38,547 bases of DNA, from positions 1 through 38,547 of the forward strand of contig ONSU01000022.1 of the NCBI GenBank assembly GCA_900320545.1, given 5' to 3'. The DNA is from an uncultured Bacteroidales bacterium. Its GTDB lineage: Bacteria; Bacteroidota; Bacteroidia; Bacteroidales; UBA932. The translations under genes and the position numbers were made by a program. This document shows, piece after piece, positions 15,575 to 22,133 of this stretch (positions are counted from its first letter, which is position 1; every line of letters starts with the position of its first letter). The notes below the pieces were generated by a model that saw only the letters and a list, made by a program, of their open reading frames with translations, was not told the DNA's origin and ran no database searches.

Positions 15575-16411
15575 ATGAAAAGACTCATTACCTTATTCAT
15601 AATTGCCCTCGGCGTCGCTTTCTCCGCCGCGGCTCAGGATATCGTTACGAAGAAAGACGGTACGGATATCAGGGCGAAGATTCTGGAAGTCAATCTGGAC
15701 AATATCCGCTACAAGTCCTTCTCCAACCTGGAGGGTCCGACATACACACTTCCCCTTTCGGAGATTCTGATGATCCAGTACGCCAATGGTGAAAGGGAGA
15801 TCATCAACCAGAGCGCTCCCGTCCCCCAGCAGCCCGCCGGGCAGACCTACGCGCCTGTCGAGACGCTTCCTGCGGATACGCACATCTATGCTTCCGACCC
15901 CTCCCGGATTCATCCCGATATGAAGTATTGGGATTACCGGAAACTGTATGATAAGAAAGATTACCGTTCTTTATCCAACCCGAGGTATAGTACAGGCCGT
16001 GCGGCTTTTAACCTCCTGTTCCCGGGTATCGCCCAGTTTACGATGGGAGAGCGCAAAAGGGGAATCAACTATGTCGTCCCTGCCGCCATTATGAGTGCCG
16101 TGATGTCGGCCGGTGCCGGTCTGACGTATTATTATGGAGAAGTGGAAGGTTGCGGGTATGAATTTGAAGAGAATCCCCCGATGTTCATTATGCTCGCCGG
16201 AGCCATCGGGTATTTCATTACGGAAATGTGCTCCATCTCCAACGCCGTGAAGATCGCCAAGACCAAGTCGCTGTACCTGCACGATCTGGACGCGATGGCG
16301 GGCTCGCAGCAGTATGGTGTGAAATTGGAGGTCTCGCCGTTCATTGCACCCGCTTATACGCCGAAGGGCCTGCAACCCTCGGCCGGACTTTCCCTTGCGC
16401 TTAAATTTTAA
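15575..16411 (+). CDS. Secreted/membrane protein with DGTDIRAKI-type N-terminal module and two membrane spans
   Basis: This 278-residue protein follows the previous stop by one nucleotide and is translationally linked to it. It has a signal peptide ending AAAQDI. The next 65 residues closely match the preceding protein (KKDGTDIRAKILEVNLD, RYKSF, LEGPTYTLPLSEILMIQYANG). After a Pro/Gln linker the C-terminal part has two hydrophobic segments: VPAAIMSAVMSAGAGLTYYY and MFIMLAGAIGYFITEMCSIS. It contains LLFPGIAQFTMGERKRGINY, a motif reminiscent of TM2-like or outer-membrane-associated DUF proteins of Bacteroidota. The last residues look beta-like (LSLALKF). Function unknown. Confidence 0.7.
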   Translation: MKRLITLFIIALGVAFSAAAQDIVTKKDGTDIRAKILEVNLDNIRYKSFSNLEGPTYTLPLSEILMIQYANGEREIINQSAPVPQQPAGQTYAPVETLPADTHIYASDPSRIHPDMKYWDYRKLYDKKDYRSLSNPRYSTGRAAFNLLFPGIAQFTMGERKRGINYVVPAAIMSAVMSAGAGLTYYYGEVEGCGYEFEENPPMFIMLAGAIGYFITEMCSISNAVKIAKTKSLYLHDLDAMAGSQQYGVKLEVSPFIAPAYTPKGLQPSAGLSLALKF

Positions 16412-16419
16412 CGGAAAGG

Positions 16420-17646
16420 ATGACGCAATCGGACATAAGGGCCCTTTTTCCGGCGCTTGCGCAGCAGGTGTACGGGAAGCGGTTGGTGTATCTGGACAAT
16501 GCGGCGACGGCCCAGAAACCCGCAGGCGTAATCGATAAGTATACGGAACTCAGCCGTTTCTATACGGCGAATGCGCACCGTGCCGTACATTATCTGTCCG
16601 GCAAGGCGACGGAAGCGTACGAAGGGGCGCGGGATGCCGTGGCGGCCTATATCGGCGCCGGCAGCCGGGAGGAGGTTATTTTCACATCCGGAACGACGGC
16701 TTCCATCAATCTCGTGGCGTTCTCTTTCGGGGAGGCCTTTATCCGCGAGGGGGACGAAATCATCGTCACCGAGACGGAACACCACAGCAATATCGTTCCC
16801 TGGCAGATGCTCTGCGAGCGGAAAAAAGCCGTGCTGAAGGTCTGGAAGCTCGATGAGGACGGCTTCCTTTCGATGGACAATCTGGCCCGGAAAATTACGG
16901 ATAAAACCCGCTTTGTGGCCGTGACGCACATCTCCAACGTGCTCGGAATGGTCAATCCGGTAAAGGATGTGGTGGATTTCTGCCATTCCTGGAACGTGCC
17001 CGTGCTCATCGACGGGGCGCAGGGAATTGTCCACGAACGGGTCGACGTGCAGGCGCTGGACTGCGATTTCTATGCATTTTCAGGCCATAAGATCTATGCG
17101 GCGACCGGCACCGGTGTCCTTTATGGCAAGAAAAAATGGCTCGACGCGATGCCGCCGTATATGGGTGGCGGCGAGATGATCGGGACGGTCCGTTTCAGCG
17201 GAACGACATACGCGCCGCTTCCGGGGAAATTCGAGGCGGGAACGCAGAATCTTACCGGTGTTCCGACGCTTGTTCCTGCGTTGGAATTCTTGAAGGAAGC
17301 ACTTGAGAATAAGGAAGTTGTCGAAGAACAGGCCCGCATTCGGGAATATCTCCTGGACTGGTTCGCGACCCGGAAGGATATCCATCTTTTCGGTGTTCCA
17401 CGTAGAACATCCGACAAGATCAACCTCTACAGCTTTACGGTGGAGGGCGCGCATCACGAGGACCTGGCGCTGATTCTCGACAAGATGGGCGTCGCCGTCC
17501 GGAGCGGACAGATGTGCGCGGAGCCGCTGATGGATCATTTCGGCGTCACGGGAATGCTGCGGGCGTCCTTCGCCCCCTACAACACGCTCGAGGAAGCGGA
17601 ATATTTGACGAAATGCCTCGACAAGGCGATCAATATGGTACGATAA
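16420..17646 (+). CDS. sufS: Cysteine desulfurase SufS
   Basis: SufS is a PLP enzyme that takes sulfur from cysteine, forming a persulfide that SufE carries to the Fe-S scaffold. The protein has 408 residues. Conserved blocks are YLDNAATAQKP, EVIFTSGTTASINLVA, TETEHHSNIVPWQ and the PLP lysine in FSGHKIYAATGTG (Lys224). The catalytic Cys366 lies in RSGQMCAEPLM, a group II desulfurase pattern. The sufE-SufT fusion follows after one nucleotide. sufB, sufC and sufD, often next to sufS in this phylum, are absent from the window. A near-perfect parS site at 17394-17409 lies in the coding sequence and encodes VPRRT. Confidence 0.95.
   Translation: MTQSDIRALFPALAQQVYGKRLVYLDNAATAQKPAGVIDKYTELSRFYTANAHRAVHYLSGKATEAYEGARDAVAAYIGAGSREEVIFTSGTTASINLVAFSFGEAFIREGDEIIVTETEHHSNIVPWQMLCERKKAVLKVWKLDEDGFLSMDNLARKITDKTRFVAVTHISNVLGMVNPVKDVVDFCHSWNVPVLIDGAQGIVHERVDVQALDCDFYAFSGHKIYAATGTGVLYGKKKWLDAMPPYMGGGEMIGTVRFSGTTYAPLPGKFEAGTQNLTGVPTLVPALEFLKEALENKEVVEEQARIREYLLDWFATRKDIHLFGVPRRTSDKINLYSFTVEGAHHEDLALILDKMGVAVRSGQMCAEPLMDHFGVTGMLRASFAPYNTLEEAEYLTKCLDKAINMVR
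17394..17409. promoter_or_regulatory. parS: parS-like site 3 (inside sufS, one mismatch)
   Basis: TGTTCCACGTAGAACA differs from the perfect palindrome only at 17404 (A for G). It is read in the same frame as the mnmG site (GTT CCA CGT AGA ACA) and uses an AGA codon uncommon in this gene. Confidence 0.6.
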
Positions 17647-17647
17647 C

Positions 17648-18400
17648 ATGGCAACATTGCAGGAAAAGAAAAACGCAGTCATCGAGGATTTCTCGATGTA
17701 TGACGAGTGGCTGGACAAGTATGAATATCTGATCGAACTCGGCAAGAATCTCGCCCCGTATCCGGAGGAGAAACGGACCGATGATTATTTGATAAAAGGT
17801 TGTCAATCAAGAGTTTGGCTTAACTGGAGAATGGAGGACGGCCGCCTTTGGTTCGCCGCCGACAGCGATGCGATCATCACCAAAGGCATCATTTCGCTGC
17901 TCATCGGCGTCTATTCCGGCGAAACGCCGTCCGACATCGCGGCGGACGACTTCGGCTTCATCGAGTCGATCGGCCTCAAGGAAAACCTTTCCCCGACCCG
18001 TGCCAACGGCCTCGCCTCGATGATCGCCCGCCTCAAGGAGGCCGCCCGGGAGAATATGGAGGTGCTGACTGCGGATGACGCCCGCGAGATCGCCCCGCTC
18101 TATTCCAACGTCGTCCTGGCCCTCAAGCAGGTCTACGATCCGGAAATTCCCGTGAATATCTACGATCTGGGCCTGATCTACGACCTGCAGATCGGCAAAG
18201 ACCGCGTCGCCCGCATTCGGATGACCTTCACCGCCCCCAACTGCCCGATGGCGGACGAGGTGATGATGGACGTGAAGAACAATGTCGAGGACGTGCCCGG
18301 CATCAAGGGCTGCGAGATCGAACTCGTATTCGAGCCGGCCTGGGACAAGAGCATGCTCTCGGACGCGGCGAAGATCGAACTCGGAATGGAAGACGAATGA
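17648..18400 (+). CDS. SufE sulfur acceptor fused to a SufT/MIP18 (DUF59) domain
   Basis: This 250-residue protein combines two Fe-S assembly domains that are usually separate. Residues about 1-140 are SufE, with the sulfur-accepting Cys52 in LIKGCQSRVWL and the end of the fold in SPTRANGLASMI. Residues about 150-250 are a DUF59/SufT domain with YDPEIPVNIYDLGLIYDL and TAPNCPMADEV, whose Cys is typical of the family. SufE activates SufS; SufT-like proteins help mature Fe-S proteins. The fusion directly after sufS would tie sulfur transfer to cluster delivery; this coupling is inference. The stop overlaps the folK start (ATGA at 18397-18400). Confidence 0.92.
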   Translation: MATLQEKKNAVIEDFSMYDEWLDKYEYLIELGKNLAPYPEEKRTDDYLIKGCQSRVWLNWRMEDGRLWFAADSDAIITKGIISLLIGVYSGETPSDIAADDFGFIESIGLKENLSPTRANGLASMIARLKEAARENMEVLTADDAREIAPLYSNVVLALKQVYDPEIPVNIYDLGLIYDLQIGKDRVARIRMTFTAPNCPMADEVMMDVKNNVEDVPGIKGCEIELVFEPAWDKSMLSDAAKIELGMEDE

Positions 18401-18825
18401 CGTCGCTGTATCTCTCCCTCGGCACCAATCTGGGCGACAAGCCCGCCAATCTGCATCGCGCCGTAGCGCTCCTTGAAGAGCGGTTGCAAACGCCACGCAC
18501 CGCGCTCTCCTCTTTCCTTGAAACCGCCCCCTGGGGTTATGAGAGCCCGCATTCTTTCCTCAACGCCTGCATCCGTTTCGACCTCGACCTTCCCGCAACC
18601 CGGCCCGAGGCCCGGCGCATCCTGGCCCTCTGCAAGGACATCGAAAACGAAATGGGCCGCATCCAGCGCGCCCCCGGCGAGGGATACAAAGACCGCATCA
18701 TCGACATCGACATCCTCCTCTTCGGCACCCTCCGGATGCGCACAAAAACCCTCACCATCCCCCACCCGCTGATGCGGGAGCGGGAGTTCGTGACGGTTCC
18801 GCTGAAGGAAATCTACTGCAGATAG
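18397..18825 (+). CDS. folK: 2-amino-4-hydroxy-6-hydroxymethyldihydropteridine pyrophosphokinase FolK
   Basis: FolK transfers pyrophosphate from ATP to hydroxymethyl-dihydropterin in folate synthesis. The protein has 142 residues and begins MTSLYLSLGTNLGD. Conserved words are SSFLETAPWGY, FLNACI, GRIQRAPGEGYKDR and IIDIDILLFG, followed by IPHPLMREREFV. Its ATG overlaps the preceding stop by 4 nt, so it is translated from the suf operon mRNA. Its 3' end overlaps that of the convergent esterase gene by 13 bp (18813-18825), leaving no room for an intergenic terminator. Confidence 0.94.
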   Translation: MTSLYLSLGTNLGDKPANLHRAVALLEERLQTPRTALSSFLETAPWGYESPHSFLNACIRFDLDLPATRPEARRILALCKDIENEMGRIQRAPGEGYKDRIIDIDILLFGTLRMRTKTLTIPHPLMREREFVTVPLKEIYCR

Positions 18826-20132
18826 GCGTCGATGGCCTCGGAGAGGTACTGGTCCATCTTTTTCTTGACCTGAGCGCGTTCCTCCTTGGACAGCGAGTAT
18901 TTGCCGCTGTGGCCTTTCCAGGCGCAGGGGTGCATGACTTTGGAGGAGGCGGGGCAGACGTTGTAGACGGCCCAGACGTCGGCGGGAGGACAGGTCAGGT
19001 CGATGAGGCCGACGTTGACGACGAGTTCCCCGGTATAGTGACGCATAAAGTTGGCTGCATCGTAGTAGGGCGCGACTTTCGCTTCGGGTGAATCTACGCC
19101 CGCGCGCTCCAGGGGTTTATTCCAACCGCTGAGGCGGCCGACGAGCATTCCTCCCACGTCCCACATCGCCGGGACATCCACGACCACCATGCTGACACGG
19201 GGATCCAGACCGGCCAGTGCGGCGCTCTGGGCGCCTCCCTGGCTGCCTCCCGTGACGAGCACCCGCTTCCCGTCCCATTCCTTGCGGGAGCAGAGATAAT
19301 CCAGGGCGCGGACCAGGCGGAGGAACATCCCGTTGAAGTAGAAGGATTCCCGGTCTTTGACGGGCCATCCGGAGTAGCCGTTCAGCTCTTTTCCGACAGC
19401 CTCGTAGTAGGCGTCGTCCTGCCCGTTGAGGATGCCGTGGGCGTTGATGTCCAGGGCGATGGCGCCGTTGCCGGATTTGGCGAGTTTGACGGCATCCTTA
19501 ATGGTGGCTTTGGTCCAGCGGTCCGTCATTTTGCCCGCGCTGTGGGCCTTGATGGCAATGGGAAGGCTGTGCGGAGCGGCATTCCGCGGAAGCGCGAGAT
19601 AGCCCCGGACCGGCCGCGCGGTGATGCAATTCACTTCCAGGTCATAGCAGACATAGTCCAGACTGTCCTTTCCGGGAACGGCGACGGGCGTCAGCCTGAC
19701 TTCCATTTTCTGACGCCGCATCTGCTTCAGTTGTTTCCGCCAGAATTTCCGCCAGTCCTTCGGCTCGTCGAATCCGGGCCGGAAGTCTTCCGGCGAGACG
19801 ATGGCTCCCACCGTGGTGGAATCCTTCGGGTCGGCGGGATCCGCGAGGCGGAACATCAGCGCAACGGCCTCGTCATAAGCCCCGCTGAATACCTGGCTTT
19901 TCCCGGCGGGAAGAAGGGTCTCCCGCGCTTCCTTGAAGTAGCCGTTCTGATAGATTTTGACGACGGCGGGCGTCTCTTTGCCGACTTCCGCGTAGACTTT
20001 GACGGTGTCACCTTTGGCATACACGCCTTCAAACCCCTTGTCGAGGGAGAGACGTACGTCTTCCAGAAAACTTTGCCCGTAGGCTGTCCCCAGCGCAAAA
20101 AGGGCGAGAATAAAGCAGAGGGTGCGTTTCAT
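18813..20132 (-). CDS. Secreted acetylxylan esterase-like (AXE1) alpha/beta hydrolase
   Basis: This 439-residue protein is probably a periplasmic or secreted carbohydrate or xenobiotic ester hydrolase. It has a signal peptide (MKRTLCFILALFALGTAYG). An N-terminal Ig-like region of about 100 residues precedes the AXE1 alpha/beta-hydrolase domain. The nucleophile elbow is VTGGSQGGAQSAA, the acid is in VGLIDLTCPP and the histidine is in WKGHSGKY. ARPVRGYLALP is also family-typical. The ATG at 20130-20132 is preferred over a TTG at 20141, which overlaps the -7 element. It is divergent from glyS. No xylanase or other glycoside hydrolase is nearby, so the substrate is open. Confidence 0.85.
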   Translation of the reverse strand: MKRTLCFILALFALGTAYGQSFLEDVRLSLDKGFEGVYAKGDTVKVYAEVGKETPAVVKIYQNGYFKEARETLLPAGKSQVFSGAYDEAVALMFRLADPADPKDSTTVGAIVSPEDFRPGFDEPKDWRKFWRKQLKQMRRQKMEVRLTPVAVPGKDSLDYVCYDLEVNCITARPVRGYLALPRNAAPHSLPIAIKAHSAGKMTDRWTKATIKDAVKLAKSGNGAIALDINAHGILNGQDDAYYEAVGKELNGYSGWPVKDRESFYFNGMFLRLVRALDYLCSRKEWDGKRVLVTGGSQGGAQSAALAGLDPRVSMVVVDVPAMWDVGGMLVGRLSGWNKPLERAGVDSPEAKVAPYYDAANFMRHYTGELVVNVGLIDLTCPPADVWAVYNVCPASSKVMHPCAWKGHSGKYSLSKEERAQVKKKMDQYLSEAIDAYLQ

Positions 20133-20138
20133 ATTCCG

Positions 20139-20146
20139 CAAAGATA
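20139..20146 (-). promoter_or_regulatory. -7 promoter element of the esterase gene, nearly leaderless
   Basis: The minus strand reads TATCTTTG, with only 6 nt before the ATG, as at ruvA. Confidence 0.5.
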
Positions 20147-20157
20147 GAAAAAATGGT

Positions 20158-20165
20158 TATATTTG
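20158..20165 (+). promoter_or_regulatory. -7 promoter element of the glyS operon
   Basis: TATATTTG lies 22 nt before the glyS ATG. It is 11 bp from the oppositely oriented element of the esterase gene, so the promoters are back to back. Confidence 0.6.
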
Positions 20166-20187
20166 TAGACTAAAAAGAATAGAAGAT

Positions 20188-21723
20188 ATGACACAGGATG
20201 AACTTTTCAAGATTCTCGTAGCCCATTGCAAGGAGTACGGATTCATTTTCCCTTCGAGTGAAATTTATGACGGACTCGCCGCCGTATACGACTACGGCCA
20301 GATGGGCGTCGAGCTCAAGAACAACATCAAGCGGTACTGGTGGGAGGCGATGACCCGCCTCAACGAGAATGTCGTAGGCATCGATTCCTGCGTGTTCATG
20401 CACCCCAAGACCTGGGTGGCGTCCGGCCACGTGGCGGCGTTCAACGATCCGCTCATCGACAACAAGGATTCCAAGAAAAGATACCGTGCCGACGTGCTGA
20501 TCGAGGATTATCTCTCCAAGATAGAGGAGAAGATCCAGAAGGAGGTCGACAAGGGCCGCAAGCGCTTCGGCGACGCCTTCGACGAGGCCAAATTCAAGGA
20601 GACCAACCCGAACGTCCTTCGCGAGAAGGCGCATTACGACGAGGTTCACGCGCGTTACAAGGCGGCCGAGGACGCCAATGACCTGGAAGCCTACCGCCAG
20701 ATCATCCTCGACTGCGGCATCGTCTGTCCCATCTCGGGCACCAAGAACTGGACGGAGGTCCGTCAGTTCAACCTGATGTTCTCCACGCAGGGTTCCACCA
20801 CCAATGCGGATGACAAGCTCTACCTTCGTCCCGAGACCGCCCAGGGCATCTTCGTCGAGTATCTGAATGTCCAGAAGACCGGCCGGATGAAGATTCCGTT
20901 CGGCATCGCCCAGATCGGCAAGGCCTTCCGCAACGAGATCGTCGCCCGCCAGTTCATCTTCCGGATGAAGGAATTCGAGCAGATGGAGATGGAATTCTTC
21001 GTCCGCCCCGGCACCGAGATGGAATGGTTCAGGGCCTGGAAGGAGAACCGGATGAAATGGCATGTCAACCTCGGGATGGGCGCGGAGAATTACCGTTTCC
21101 ACGACCACGAGAAACTGGCCCACTACGCCAACGCGGCCACCGATATCGAATTCCACTTCCCGTTCGGCTTCAAGGAGCTCGAAGGCATCCATTCCCGTAC
21201 CGACTTCGACCTCGGTAACCACCAGAAACTCTCCGGCAAGAAGATCCAGTACTACGATCCCGAGACAGGCGAGAGTTATGTCCCGTACTGCGTCGAGACT
21301 TCCATCGGCGTCGACCGGATGTTCCTCGCGGTGCTGAGTCATTCCTACAAGCAGGAGCAGCTCGAGAACGGCGAGACCCGCGTGGTGCTCTCCATTCCCG
21401 CGCCGCTCGCCCCGGTGAAGGTCGCCATCCTGCCGCTCGTCAAGAAAGACGGTCTGCCGGAGAAGGCCCAGGAGGTCGTTGACCTGCTCAAATACGACTT
21501 CGCCTATCAGTACGACGAGAAGGACTCCATTGGCAAGCGCTACCGCCGTCAGGATGCGGTCGGAACGCCGTTCTGCGTCACCGTCGACCACGACACCCTC
21601 GCCGACGGCACCGTCACCCTCCGCGACCGCGACACGATGGAGCAGACCCGCGTCAAGATAGAAGATCTCCCCGCCATCATCGGCGCCAAAGTCAATATGT
21701 CCAACCTTCTCCGCGGTCTGTAG
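20188..21723 (+). CDS. glyS: Glycyl-tRNA synthetase (single-chain, class II)
   Basis: The enzyme charges tRNA-Gly. The protein has 511 residues from the ATG at 20188 (MTQDELFKILVAHCKEYGF); upstream in-frame codons would cross the promoter. It is of the homodimeric class II type. The N-terminal block is FPSSEIYDGLAAVYDYGQMG. The motif 2 region has IGKAFRNEI and FRMKEFEQMEMEFF. Motif 3 is ETSIGVDRMFLAVL. The C-terminal anticodon-binding domain begins LAPVKVAILPL and includes DSIGKRYRRQDAVGTPF. It heads a long run of closely spaced genes, an unusual start for what is mainly a peptidase operon. Confidence 0.96.
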   Translation: MTQDELFKILVAHCKEYGFIFPSSEIYDGLAAVYDYGQMGVELKNNIKRYWWEAMTRLNENVVGIDSCVFMHPKTWVASGHVAAFNDPLIDNKDSKKRYRADVLIEDYLSKIEEKIQKEVDKGRKRFGDAFDEAKFKETNPNVLREKAHYDEVHARYKAAEDANDLEAYRQIILDCGIVCPISGTKNWTEVRQFNLMFSTQGSTTNADDKLYLRPETAQGIFVEYLNVQKTGRMKIPFGIAQIGKAFRNEIVARQFIFRMKEFEQMEMEFFVRPGTEMEWFRAWKENRMKWHVNLGMGAENYRFHDHEKLAHYANAATDIEFHFPFGFKELEGIHSRTDFDLGNHQKLSGKKIQYYDPETGESYVPYCVETSIGVDRMFLAVLSHSYKQEQLENGETRVVLSIPAPLAPVKVAILPLVKKDGLPEKAQEVVDLLKYDFAYQYDEKDSIGKRYRRQDAVGTPFCVTVDHDTLADGTVTLRDRDTMEQTRVKIEDLPAIIGAKVNMSNLLRGL

Positions 21724-21726
21724 GTC

Positions 21727-22122
21727 ATGGCTAAGAATATGCTCACCTCCGGGGACCTCCCGAAGTACGAAAAACACTATTCGGAGGCCGCTTTCTGGAA
21801 AAAGATCGGGCGGATCGCCAAAAAGGCCGGCATCAAGCTGGTGTACTACGCGATGGTGCTGTACTACGTGCTGATCAGTCCCGACACGCCCAAGCGCTAC
21901 AAGGCGGTCATCGCCGGCGCCCTGGGCTACCTGATCCTCCCGTTCGACTTCATCTCCGACCTCTTCCCCTTCGTGGGAATGGCCGATGACTGGGCCGCCC
22001 TGGTGGCCGCCGTCGCCTTCGTCGCCTCGGCCATCAACGACGACATCAAGACCCGCGCGAAGATCAAGGTCACCGAGTGGTTCGGTCCCGTCGAGGACTC
22101 TCAGCTGGGTGACCTGGCATAA
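21727..22122 (+). CDS. DUF1232/YkvA family membrane protein
   Basis: This 131-residue protein begins 3 nt after the glyS stop. It has a soluble N-terminal region and the DUF1232 core with YYVLISPDTPKRYKAVIAGALGYLILPFDFISDLFPFVG. The pattern of a Pro-Asp-Asp hinge between two hydrophobic segments is typical of the family. The second hydrophobic stretch is DDWAALVAAVAFVASAI. Its function is not established. It is the only non-peptidase of unknown role in this part of the operon. Confidence 0.85.
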   Translation: MAKNMLTSGDLPKYEKHYSEAAFWKKIGRIAKKAGIKLVYYAMVLYYVLISPDTPKRYKAVIAGALGYLILPFDFISDLFPFVGMADDWAALVAAVAFVASAINDDIKTRAKIKVTEWFGPVEDSQLGDLA

Positions 22123-22133
22123 AATAATTCGCC

